A stretch of 64,000 bases of DNA from an uncultured Bacteroidota bacterium (GTDB lineage: Bacteria; Bacteroidota; Bacteroidia; Chitinophagales; Chitinophagaceae): contig CAIRYK010000078.1 in NCBI GenBank assembly GCA_903882805.1, forward strand, positions 1-64,000. The letters run 5' to 3'. A model generated the notes under the pieces. The model was not told the DNA's origin and made no database searches. It worked only from the letters and a program-made list of their open reading frames with translations. Shown here in pieces: positions 26,229 to 33,651 of the stretch. Each line of letters begins with the position of its first letter. The first letter of the stretch is position 1. The position numbers and the translations under genes were made by a program.

Positions 26229-26544
26229 TCTGTACAACGCCATTTATGATGTGGTGCGCAGTGTGCCAGAAGGCAGGGTAACCACCTATGGCGCAGTAGC
26301 GGCAGCTATTGGCGCGAAATCGGGCGCGAGGGTGGTGGGGTATGCTATGAACCTATGCCATGGCATTGTGCCGGCAGTACCAGCGCACAGGGTGGTAAAC
26401 CGCAATGGCATGCTTACCGGCAAGCATCACTTCAGTCCACCCGAACTGATGCAACAATTGCTGGAGCGGGAGGGGGTCGTAGTGCATGACGATAAAATAG
26501 TGGGTTTTGAACAACTGCTTTGGGAGCCGCTAAAGGAATTGTAG
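26209..26544 (+). CDS. Alkyltransferase-like protein (MGMT family, no active Cys)
   Basis: A 111-residue protein equal to the C-terminal DNA-binding domain of O6-methylguanine-DNA methyltransferase. VPEGRVTTYGAVAAAIG (about 19-35) and ARVVGYAMN match. The active PCHR motif reads PAHRVV (about 63-68), so the methyl-accepting Cys is Ala. Alkyltransferase-like proteins lack the Cys (E. coli Atl has Trp there), bind alkylated bases and hand them to nucleotide excision repair. That role is expected here but not shown. Overlaps the DUF5522 gene by 20 bases. Confidence 0.85.
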   Translation: MPDKKDNLYNAIYDVVRSVPEGRVTTYGAVAAAIGAKSGARVVGYAMNLCHGIVPAVPAHRVVNRNGMLTGKHHFSPPELMQQLLEREGVVVHDDKIVGFEQLLWEPLKEL

Positions 26545-26663
26545 CCTTAAAATAGGCTTATTTAACAAACCAGTATCTTCTTAGTTTCTGCAATCACAAT
26601 CTTTTCATGTACGTTTGGAATAGTTTTTGCTGCTAACGATTAAACGCGCATCTGCCGTAATCT

Positions 26664-28319
26664 ATGTATCTGACGATATCCGTTAAAAATTGCTGTAAGT
26701 TTTTTTCTTTTCTACTGATTGTTTCCTTTGTTTTTTCCTGCAAACCGGGCAAACCCAAAAAAGGAGTACCGCAACAGGAAGCCTATGTGCCATTTGCCGA
26801 ACAGTTGAAGACTGTAATGAGTCCTATTGACTCGGTTAATAAAAAGGGTATTAGCTCGGTAGGCGAAAATATGCGCTATACCTACCAGTCGGCCGATTAT
26901 GCACCTATATGGCTTAAAGAAAATATACACCCTACCGCCGCTGCGGAGCAATTGCTTGCTGAACTGGAAGACCTGAAGTGGGATGGTCTGGACCCGGAGA
27001 ACTACAATGTTAGCCGACTAAAGTTGCTGAAAATAAAGCTGGACACTACCAAGGTAAACACAATGGCCGATGCGCTGATGTTTGACACCGCGCTCACTTA
27101 CAGCTATCTGGCTGCAGCCCGCGATTTGCTGATAGGCAAGGTGATACCCAAGAAGGTAGATTCGCTATGGTATCACAGCAACGACTCTGCATGGAAAGCT
27201 CCTGAATGGCTGGCAGAAGCTAAAACAAAATACCGTTCACTCGATAGTTTTCGCAGCGCCACACCTACCTATGCACTTTTGCGCGACGAATACAAACGGT
27301 ATTACAATCTGGCAGTAGATAGCGATTTGCTGCAGGTAATGAGCGTAATAGATCCGCTGCAACACCCCGACAGCGAAATGATGGAGTGCATAAACATAGT
27401 GGTAAAAGCAGAAATGCCCTGGCTAAACATAACACCAAACGACTCTGTAAGCGAGGAGAAGCAAATGATAATGGCTTACCAGCGCTACATGGGGTTGCCC
27501 GCTACTGGAAAGACAGACAGTAGCACGCTGGCGCAAATGTCTCTGTCGCCCGATACGATGCTGATAAAGATAAAAGCCAATCTGGAACGTATCAGATGGA
27601 TGAAACGCGACTACGGCAATCTGTATGTGGTAGTGAATATACCGCTGATGGAGCTGTTTTTAAGAAAAGATGGAGCCAACCTAATGCACATGCGCGTGGT
27701 AGTAGGTAAGCAGGCCCGGCAAACGCCGTCGCTCAACGCTACAATGGCCAACGTAGTGATCAATCCGCCATGGGGCGTGCCGCCTACCATACTTAAGAAC
27801 GATGTGGTTCCTGGCTTTCAGAAAAGCGGTAAGAGCTACTTGGCCAAGAAAGGGCTGCGCGCCTATACAAGAGACGGCAAGCCGGTGAACGCTGCTATGC
27901 TGAATATGAAAAACCTAAAGCGCTACACCTATAAGCAGGCGCCCGGCAACGATAACGCCCTTGGTTATGTGAAGTTCAACCTGCCCAACCCGTGGGACAT
28001 TTACCTGCACGATACGCCGCACCGCACCGATTTTGGCAAGCGCGACCGCGCGCTCAGTTCAGGCTGTATAAGGCTGGAAAAGCCGCAACAACTGGCGTTG
28101 CTGATACTGGGACAACTGGAAAAACGCGACTACACCCAGGAAAAACTGGATGCTATGATAAAAACACATAAGACCAGGTGGGAACTGCTTAAAACTAAAA
28201 TACCAGTATTTATTACCTATCTGACAGCGTTTGAAGATACCACCGGCGCCCACATACAGTACGTAAAAGATGTGTATCACCGAGATGATAAACTGATAAG
28301 CTGGATGGCAAAAAAATAA
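26664..28319 (+). CDS. L,D-transpeptidase (YcbB/LdtD type) lipoprotein
   Basis: A 551-residue enzyme that cross-links peptidoglycan or acts on its stems. The N-terminal lipoprotein signal ends FSCKPG (Cys26). A scaffold domain (about 60-260) precedes a putative peptidoglycan-binding stretch, MAYQRYMGLPATGKTDSSTL (about 270-289). The YkuD catalytic domain (about 315-480) has HDTPHRTDFGKRDRALSSGC with the nucleophile Cys at about 468 followed by IRLEKP. Residues, order and length match YcbB-like L,D-transpeptidases. It has no partner gene; a bamD operon starts 97 bases later. Confidence 0.93.
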   Translation: MYLTISVKNCCKFFSFLLIVSFVFSCKPGKPKKGVPQQEAYVPFAEQLKTVMSPIDSVNKKGISSVGENMRYTYQSADYAPIWLKENIHPTAAAEQLLAELEDLKWDGLDPENYNVSRLKLLKIKLDTTKVNTMADALMFDTALTYSYLAAARDLLIGKVIPKKVDSLWYHSNDSAWKAPEWLAEAKTKYRSLDSFRSATPTYALLRDEYKRYYNLAVDSDLLQVMSVIDPLQHPDSEMMECINIVVKAEMPWLNITPNDSVSEEKQMIMAYQRYMGLPATGKTDSSTLAQMSLSPDTMLIKIKANLERIRWMKRDYGNLYVVVNIPLMELFLRKDGANLMHMRVVVGKQARQTPSLNATMANVVINPPWGVPPTILKNDVVPGFQKSGKSYLAKKGLRAYTRDGKPVNAAMLNMKNLKRYTYKQAPGNDNALGYVKFNLPNPWDIYLHDTPHRTDFGKRDRALSSGCIRLEKPQQLALLILGQLEKRDYTQEKLDAMIKTHKTRWELLKTKIPVFITYLTAFEDTTGAHIQYVKDVYHRDDKLISWMAKK

Positions 28320-28399
28320 TGCCGCAAACCATTGGTCGCTGACACGCTGTTTTAACTTTTCTAATAGAAAGCCGATTAGGCATTACAGAACAAATTTTA

Positions 28400-28407
28400 T
28401 ATTTTTG
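28400..28407 (+). promoter_or_regulatory. -7 promoter box of bamD-rpoZ
   Basis: TATTTTTG, exact TAnnTTTG, nine bases before the ATG at 28417. The open frame can be extended to a TTG at 28405, but that lies inside the box. Confidence 0.6.
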
Positions 28408-28416
28408 CCCTCCCGT

Positions 28417-29235
28417 ATGCGCTTACGTCCTGTAAATTTATTGTATTTATTGCTGTTTTCTGTGCTTTTAAGCTCCTGTGGCGGATTTGAAAAAATCCGA
28501 AAGAGCAGCGACGTGAACTACAAACTCACGAAAGCCAATGAGTATTTCGATAAGAAAGACTACTCTCATGCCAATCAGCTTTACAAAGAGCTGATGCCTA
28601 TAATGAAGAGTACGCGCAACTACGAAGCCCTGTTTTATAAGTACGCCTTTACTTTTTACTACCTTAAAGATTACGTTGAAGCGTCTTATTATTTCAAAAA
28701 TTTCACCGATTATTTCCCTACAAGCAAGGAAACGGAAGAATGTGAATTTATGAGCGCTGTATGTTTGTTTAAGTATGCGCCCAAGTATTCGCTCGATCAG
28801 AGCAATACTATGAAGTCGCTGGAGGCGTTACAGTCGTTTACTAACAAATATCCAAAGTCGGCAAAAGTAGCCGAGGCTAACGATTATATAGACAAATCGA
28901 AGAAGAAACTGGAGACCAAGCAGGCCGACGCTGCAAAACTGTATTTTAATATCAATCAGTTTAAGGCAGCCTCTGTAGCTTACAAGAGCGTGATACACAA
29001 CTATCCTGAATCTGCAAATGGCGACCTCTATCAGTTTATGATCATGAAGTCTATGTTTAAGTATGCTAAAGCGAGCATAGAAGAGAAACAGGAAGAAAGA
29101 TATGCAAGCGCTATCAGCGCCTACAAAGAATTGAAAGAGGCTTATCCGCAATCGAAATACTTACCGGAAGCAGATAAGCTATATACAATAGCAGATAACA
29201 ACGTTAAAAAAATACGCGATGAGCAACACAAATAG
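28417..29235 (+). CDS. bamD: Outer membrane assembly lipoprotein BamD
   Basis: A 272-residue lipoprotein (signal then SSCGG, Cys near 22) built of TPR-like helices. BamD is the essential lipoprotein of the BAM complex that folds beta-barrels into the outer membrane. The first repeats read YKLTKANEYFDKKDYSHANQ and YYLKDYVEASYYFKNF, typical of BamD, and helical repeats continue to the C-terminus. Length fits. It overlaps rpoZ by 17 bases. In other Bacteroidota coaBC usually comes after rpoZ; here it does not. Confidence 0.92.
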   Translation: MRLRPVNLLYLLLFSVLLSSCGGFEKIRKSSDVNYKLTKANEYFDKKDYSHANQLYKELMPIMKSTRNYEALFYKYAFTFYYLKDYVEASYYFKNFTDYFPTSKETEECEFMSAVCLFKYAPKYSLDQSNTMKSLEALQSFTNKYPKSAKVAEANDYIDKSKKKLETKQADAAKLYFNINQFKAASVAYKSVIHNYPESANGDLYQFMIMKSMFKYAKASIEEKQEERYASAISAYKELKEAYPQSKYLPEADKLYTIADNNVKKIRDEQHK

Positions 29236-29542
29236 AAGGTCGATGGCGTCTGTGAATCCACTGGTGGAAACACGCGATGTGGTAGCGCTGAAAGAGAAAA
29301 CCGGTAATCTGTACGAATCTATCGCCGTGATATCACGCCGCGCCAATCAGATTTCTGTTACAATGAAAGAAGAGCTGCACCGCAAACTCGATGAGTTTAC
29401 AGTACATGGCGACAACCTGGAAGAAGTGCATGAAAATAAAGAGCAGATAGAGATATCGCGCATATACGAGCGTATGGCTAATGCTCCATTGCAGTCTATT
29501 TCTGAGTTTAACGACGACCAGATTTACTACCGTAAAAAGTAA
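29219..29542 (+). CDS. rpoZ: DNA-directed RNA polymerase omega subunit
   Basis: A 107-residue omega subunit in the Bacteroidota form. TRDVVALKEKTGNLYESIAV (about 18-37) and ISRRANQISVTMKEELHRKL carry the conserved A-x-R-A-N-Q-I helix that contacts beta-prime. The gene overlaps bamD and ends at a strong terminator, so it is the last gene of this two-gene operon. Confidence 0.9.
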   Translation: MSNTNRRSMASVNPLVETRDVVALKEKTGNLYESIAVISRRANQISVTMKEELHRKLDEFTVHGDNLEEVHENKEQIEISRIYERMANAPLQSISEFNDDQIYYRKK

Positions 29543-29561
29543 TTTTTAGCTACTTATTTAT

Positions 29562-29603
29562 AAAAGGAAAAACCGCACCATATTGGTGCGGCTTTTCCTT
29601 TTT
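29562..29603 (+). terminator. Rho-independent terminator of bamD-rpoZ
   Basis: Long stem, AAAAGGAAAAACCGCACC (29562-29579) with GGTGCGGCTTTTCCTTTT (29585-29602 or so), small loop and T-rich 3' side. Twenty bases after the rpoZ stop. Confidence 0.9.
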
Positions 29604-29725
29604 GTGCTATTTGATAGCGATGAAACAGGAGCGGTTATGAGGTCGACGAACAACAACCTTTAGCAGTCGAAATTTGGGATAGTGTACTGGCTAGTACTTT
29701 TTGGATATTAAGAATGTCTATGCGC

Positions 29726-29848
29726 TCGTTGTTGCAACCCTGCGGGGCGCAGCCATAAACAATACATAACTCAGCTACAAACCTGTAGCGCCTAACGGCG
29801 CAATGTCATAAGTTGGCGCCGAGTTTTAATCGATTTGGTATAACATCA
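29726..29848 (+). repeat. Dispersed intergenic repeat, copy B
   Basis: The best-formed copy. GCTACA (29774-29779) pairs with TGTAGC (29784-29789) over an AACC loop, and GCGCC (29788-29792) with GGCGC (29797-29801), so two alternative hairpins share bases. Shares CTACAAACCTGT and AACGG-GCAA with copy A and CGCCGAGTTTTAAT with copy C. Confidence 0.65.
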
Positions 29849-29879
29849 GCGAATTACGGAAAAACATTGAAGCAAAAAA

Positions 29880-29909
29880 ATCCCGGATTTCGCAAAGGAA
29901 ACCCGGGAT
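29880..29909 (-). terminator. Rho-independent terminator of the ECF sigma operon
   Basis: On the minus strand ATCCCGGGTTTC pairs with GAAATCCGGGAT across a 6-nt loop (one mismatch) and runs into TTTTTTT (29874-29880). 35 bases beyond the stop of the outer-membrane protein gene. Confidence 0.85.
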
Positions 29910-29943
29910 GGTAATGATATAGTGATGGATTTTGAGGGGCTGA

Positions 29944-30825
29944 TTAGATGCCGCCAAGGCGAATGCCGAAGCTAACAGGATGTTGGTCTATGCCGTTGCT
30001 GTACAGCGAGGTAACCTGATAGGTGGCGTAAAACCTTATAAATCCTTCGAGTCCTATTTCGGCAGATACGCAGGTGTTGAAATCAGCAAGGCCAAAGGCG
30101 TCATGTACTTTTACTTTGCCGCGGGCGCCCGATTTCTGTTTGCTCCACGAGTCTATGCGCATTCCTTCAGTTATGCCAAAACCATATACCAGCCATTTGT
30201 CTTTGCTCGATTTTCCGCTGTCGTCTTTATGAACGCGGGTTTTAAAGGTGAGCATCAGCGGCACATTCAGGTAGTTCATAGCCAGTTTATCCTTGGTAAA
30301 TACTATTGTATCCATTGTTACGCGGGCAGGATTTTTGGCAAAGGTTACAGGGTTTTCGAAACGGAAGTTGTAGAACTGGAAGCCTATACCGCTCGATAGA
30401 TAGATGCGTTGACCTTCTGTCTTCAGCGCTCTGAATTTTATCATCCAAGGGTAGATATTCACGTTGATGGATTTTGCAGTGTGCAATGTGAATACGCTTT
30501 TGTTTTGCATATTGGCAGGCACATCCAGAAAGGTTTTTACCGCAGGGTCGTTGTAGTTGGTGTTATCAATCAGTTGGTTGAAGCCAAGATCGAGCATAGC
30601 AAAATTGCTGCTGAAAATACCCTCTGTTCTTTCTTTTTTTACCTTGCCGGCCTTCACGCCATTTGCCGAATCGGCGGAGGATAGGTAAATACCACGGTTA
30701 GAGATGGTGAGCGTGGTTTTGCGTTTGGAATCGTCTTTCTTTTCTTCTTTTTTGTCTTGCGCTACAGAAGTGTTGGCAAACAGCAGGCCTGCGATAGCGG
30801 CTATCGCGAAAATAGTGTTTTTCAT
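29944..30825 (-). CDS. Outer membrane beta-barrel protein
   Basis: A 293-residue exported protein. Signal peptide about 1-22 (ending SVAQ), then a Lys/Asp/Glu-rich stretch (about 23-37) and a series of alternating-hydrophobic strands ending in FGIRLGGI, suited to an outer-membrane barrel of the PorT-like superfamily. It is not PorT itself by anything I can see. Third gene of the sigma/anti-sigma operon, 24 bases after the anti-sigma gene, so it is probably a product or a target of that regulon. Confidence 0.65.
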   Translation of the reverse strand: MKNTIFAIAAIAGLLFANTSVAQDKKEEKKDDSKRKTTLTISNRGIYLSSADSANGVKAGKVKKERTEGIFSSNFAMLDLGFNQLIDNTNYNDPAVKTFLDVPANMQNKSVFTLHTAKSINVNIYPWMIKFRALKTEGQRIYLSSGIGFQFYNFRFENPVTFAKNPARVTMDTIVFTKDKLAMNYLNVPLMLTFKTRVHKDDSGKSSKDKWLVYGFGITEGMRIDSWSKQKSGARGKVKVHDAFGLADFNTCVSAEIGLEGFIRFYATYQVTSLYSNGIDQHPVSFGIRLGGI

Positions 30826-30849
30826 AATCTAAGTTTGGTTGTTTGGAGA

Positions 30850-31722
30850 TTAAAATGATAAGATGAGTTTTCTTTTTTCTACCTGAATGGTCAGTGTTTT
30901 TCCACTCAGGTTGTGTTTTAAGTTGTTTATATGCTGATAAGTATTGGCTACTGCAGCTGCCATACTTTCTATGCCTTGTTTTTTCAGCTCGTCTATGGGT
31001 AGTTGATCCAGAAACGATTTTTGTTGTTTTGCCGGTTCCTCTACCACTGCCGTATAGGCCAGCGTGGCGGCGTTTTGTTGTGTAGGCTCGGCTGAAATGG
31101 CCATCATTTTATTTTCTTCAATGGGCAGTTTGTCTACCTGTTCAGCAAGGCGCACTACTGCAGTGTTTTCGTGGTTTGAGGCAATTGTGGCGTTATTTTG
31201 TTTAACCGCAATGTGCGCTGTAGCTTCATGCGGCATTGGCGCAGTTGTTGTGTTGTGTTGTTTTGTTATAACTGGTTGTGGTTTTATTTCGTTGGTGGTT
31301 ACTGCGTTTTCTATTTTAGGATTGGTGGCGTTGGTTATGTTGTTTTGTGTAGGGGTAGGCAAGGTGTTGTTTATTTGGCGCACGGTATCGTTTTTAGCAA
31401 CAGTTTCGGTAACAGACGGCGTTGCATTCCATTTGTACAGCGATAGGCCGAGCAACAAAGCCACTCCCGCGGCTATGCTGTATTTGCGCCATTGCGGAAA
31501 GCCAATAACGCGGCCGGCAGGCGCAGTTTTCAGCAGGCTTTCTTTGTTGGCAAACACCACAGCGGTATCGGGCGTAAGCTTTACAGCGCTATAGGCGTCC
31601 AGTTCGCTTTTCAGCTCGGGGTGCACGGCAATGAAAGCCTGCAATGCAGTTTCTTCCTCGGGCGATAGTTCGCCGTCGGCATGCATTATTATATATTCTT
31701 CATAATTGTCCCACGTTACCAT
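30850..31722 (-). CDS. Putative anti-sigma factor
   Basis: A 290-residue protein: an N-terminal helical region (about 1-55) beginning NYEEYIIMHADGELSPEEE, typical of Bacteroidota anti-sigma factors, one transmembrane helix at about 80-98, and a long Asn/Thr/Ala-rich periplasmic segment with no recognised fold. The HxxxCxxC zinc motif of ZAS anti-sigmas is absent. The start lies two bases after the sigma gene's stop, and this tight coupling is the main basis for the call. The periplasmic part would be the sensor. Confidence 0.75.
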   Translation of the reverse strand: MVTWDNYEEYIIMHADGELSPEEETALQAFIAVHPELKSELDAYSAVKLTPDTAVVFANKESLLKTAPAGRVIGFPQWRKYSIAAGVALLLGLSLYKWNATPSVTETVAKNDTVRQINNTLPTPTQNNITNATNPKIENAVTTNEIKPQPVITKQHNTTTAPMPHEATAHIAVKQNNATIASNHENTAVVRLAEQVDKLPIEENKMMAISAEPTQQNAATLAYTAVVEEPAKQQKSFLDQLPIDELKKQGIESMAAAVANTYQHINNLKHNLSGKTLTIQVEKRKLILSF

Positions 31723-31724
31723 AG

Positions 31725-32201
31725 CTATAAAATGTTTTCTACGCTTACCAAATAGTCTTTCAGTGTTTTTCTTGCTCTGTGCAGGTACACTTTCACCTGC
31801 GCTTCTGTTAGGTCTGTTATTTGCGCTATCTCGTCATAGCGGTAACCTTCGTAGTCTTTGAGCAGCACCAGCGCCCTTGATTGTTCATCGAGCGTTGCCA
31901 GCGCTCTATCGAGTATTTTTTTCAGGTCGGGATTAGCTGGCGTATACGTTTCTTCGGGCGGCGCATCGTAGCTTAGTCTTGCTTTTTTTCGGTAATTGTC
32001 TACCGAGCTGCGGTAAGCCACCTGAAACAGAAATGCCTTTGCTTTACCGGGTTGTACCTCCTTTCTTTTTTGCCATAATACCTCGAAGCTGTTTTGTACC
32101 ACATCGTGCGCATCGGCAGCCTGGCCGGTGCACTTGCAGGCAAACCTGAACAGGGCGTCCGCCCATTCCTGTACACATGCGTTGTAGTCGTTTTGCTCCA
32201 T
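31725..32201 (-). CDS. ECF-type RNA polymerase sigma factor
   Basis: A 158-residue extracytoplasmic-function sigma factor. Region 2 is ALFRFACKCTGQAADAHDVV (about 15-34) and NSFEVLWQKR; region 4 is LDEQSRALVLLKDYEGYRYD (about 101-120), with a helix-turn-helix ending VKVYLHRARKTLKD. The longer open frame from 32261 is rejected: ATG 32201 lies just downstream of a matching ECF-type promoter (GTAAC, 16 bases, CGATA). Followed by anti-sigma and an outer-membrane barrel gene. Confidence 0.9.
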   Translation of the reverse strand: MEQNDYNACVQEWADALFRFACKCTGQAADAHDVVQNSFEVLWQKRKEVQPGKAKAFLFQVAYRSSVDNYRKKARLSYDAPPEETYTPANPDLKKILDRALATLDEQSRALVLLKDYEGYRYDEIAQITDLTEAQVKVYLHRARKTLKDYLVSVENIL

Positions 32202-32210
32202 TCTATTGTA

Positions 32211-32236
32211 TATCGGGCAGAAAAGAAAAAAGTTAC
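32211..32236 (-). promoter_or_regulatory. Candidate ECF-type promoter, probably autoregulatory
   Basis: On the minus strand GTAAC (32232-32236) and CGATA (32211-32215) are 16 bases apart, the layout of ECF promoters (-35 with AAC, -10 with CG). It differs from the housekeeping TAnnTTTG type. Transcription would start at or within a few bases of the sigma ATG at 32201. Confidence 0.55.
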
Positions 32237-32273
32237 AAACTTTCTGAAATTTTTTTTTCAAAAAGTTTGTAAC
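32232..32273. repeat. Inverted repeat at the sigma-factor promoter
   Basis: GTTACAAACTTT (32232-32243) and AAAGTTTGTAAC (32262-32273) are perfect 12-base inverted arms, 18 bases apart. One arm contains the proposed -35 element of the sigma operon. The spacer is a poly-A/T tract. Confidence 0.8.
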
Positions 32274-32325
32274 CCGTATAAAGTGGTGGTTATTATATCA
32301 AATGTTGTATGCTCGACCCTGCGTA

Positions 32326-32742
32326 CTACTTCTCGGCCACAGCCCCAACCACATCTACCGACACAGATTCTGCGCCCTTTACGTGCTTGGTTTTTATTTT
32401 AAAGCTGGAGGTCGATTTGGCATCAACTGCTTCATCGAGGAGGTGTTTTTGTTTTTCTATCAGCGCGCCTTCTTTGTCTAAGAAGCTGATTTGCACATTT
32501 ATGTCTTTGTAGCCTACAAGTGTTGCCTTGTTGGTTATTTCGCCTTCTATCACGCTCTGGTTCAGCAGATTGCCGTGATACGAGCCAGATACTTTCAGAA
32601 ACTTCAGCGGGCTTTCACGTTCCATTTCTTCCAACGACTGTTTTTTCTCTTCGTATTTGGTAGATGGTCGCTCGTGGTTGGCCGACGATGTGCAGGCGGT
32701 AACTGCAAAGGATAACAGGCTTATGTAAATGGCTTTTTTCAT
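32326..32742 (-). CDS. Small lipoprotein with FxLYD-like domain
   Basis: A 138-residue lipoprotein (signal then VTACTSS, Cys17). After a charged linker the domain at about 48-125 has SGSYHGNLLNQSVIEGEITN, then DINVQISFLDKEG and STSSFKIKTKHVKG, the strand pattern of FxLYD-type domains (a tetrahedral family of small beta sandwiches). Function unknown. An exact -7 box TACTTTTG lies upstream at 32798-32805 on the minus strand. Confidence 0.65.
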   Translation of the reverse strand: MKKAIYISLLSFAVTACTSSANHERPSTKYEEKKQSLEEMERESPLKFLKVSGSYHGNLLNQSVIEGEITNKATLVGYKDINVQISFLDKEGALIEKQKHLLDEAVDAKSTSSFKIKTKHVKGAESVSVDVVGAVAEK

Positions 32743-32797
32743 GCTTGTGTTTTTTGCCGCGCAGGTTATTGGTTTCGGCAGCCTGCGCTTCCGGCCT

Positions 32798-32805
32798 CAA
32801 AAGTA
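32798..32805 (-). promoter_or_regulatory. -7 promoter box of the FxLYD-like lipoprotein gene
   Basis: TACTTTTG on the minus strand, exact TAnnTTTG, about 55 bases before the ATG. Confidence 0.45.
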
Positions 32806-32870
32806 GAACAATCGTCAAAAAATAAAGGTGAAATATTTTGCAATATTACCCTGTTTATTTGCCCGCTTGA

Positions 32871-33605
32871 TTATACCGATGCATAAGCTATAATATTCAC
32901 CAGCCATGCCAGCGCATTGAGCCCAAACATTGCCATGCCGTGCTTTATGGTTCCGGCAGTGTATACCGGTGTTCGTTCGCCATTGGGTAGGGTGTTTTTG
33001 GCAGTAACAACAACGCCGCCCAACACCAGTCCGAAGAAGCCCGGAAAGTACCACACGGCTTCGCTCATAGTATCGGTTGCTCCGGTGGCGCCCGCTGCAA
33101 ACCCTACATAAAAGAACAACCTTCCCAAATTGATAAGCGATGAGGCATAGCCGGCCGCAAGTAGCAGCGGGCTCAATGTTTTTCGTTCGGCAAGTATGGC
33201 CGTCCGTTCTTCGGCAAGTTTTTTGAGTTTTGTATCGGCGATTACAATGCCCCGCTCAGCCAATAGCGTCTTGGCTATACGGTAGTTATACGCGCCCCAT
33301 TCGTCGGGCTTAGAGAGTATGTCCAGTAGGTCGGCGCTGGGTAATGCAAGCACAGGATGATTTGCAGGGACATCGGCCAGGTTTATTGGTGCATTATAGA
33401 GCAGATCATTAGCAGCGGTAAAATCGCTGCCGGCAATTTTTAGGGTTATTTTATCGCCATAGTCATTACCTATCAGCACGGCGTCCAGTTGTCGTCCGTT
33501 GCGCTCGGCAATCAGGGTAACGATCCCGTTCTTTTCCAATATTTCGGCCGCTTCTCTTGCTTCGTCTATGCCTGCAAAAGTTTGAAAAGTAAGTAGTTCA
33601 GGCAT
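32871..33605 (-). CDS. Membrane protein with DUF2007-like N-terminal domain
   Basis: A 244-residue protein. About 1-70 (LTFQTFAGIDEAREAAEILE) resembles the small alpha/beta domain DUF2007. A helical charged region follows, then three or four hydrophobic segments at about 148-243 (SPLLLAAGYASSLINLGRLF, WYFPGFFGLVLGGVVVTA and a final one). Start moved to ATG 33605 since upstream residues lack structure. Function unknown. Confidence 0.55.
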   Translation of the reverse strand: MPELLTFQTFAGIDEAREAAEILEKNGIVTLIAERNGRQLDAVLIGNDYGDKITLKIAGSDFTAANDLLYNAPINLADVPANHPVLALPSADLLDILSKPDEWGAYNYRIAKTLLAERGIVIADTKLKKLAEERTAILAERKTLSPLLLAAGYASSLINLGRLFFYVGFAAGATGATDTMSEAVWYFPGFFGLVLGGVVVTAKNTLPNGERTPVYTAGTIKHGMAMFGLNALAWLVNIIAYASV

Positions 33606-33651
33606 GTTGCAAACAGGTTGTAGAGATGGAATAAAGAGCCGATACCCGGTA

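Larger units (their letters stand above)
29604..29943. other. Convergent intergenic region with a dispersed repeat
   Basis: 340 bases between rpoZ and the minus-strand outer-membrane protein gene. It contains repeat copy B and the minus-strand terminator. No gene is seen. Confidence 0.6.

Noticed and set aside
29944-30825. T9SS component PorT
   Set aside because: It is a barrel of that general type, but nothing specific to PorT is visible and it lies in a sigma/anti-sigma operon.
31064-31594. 176-codon open frame on the plus strand
   Set aside because: Antisense to the low-complexity part of the anti-sigma gene.
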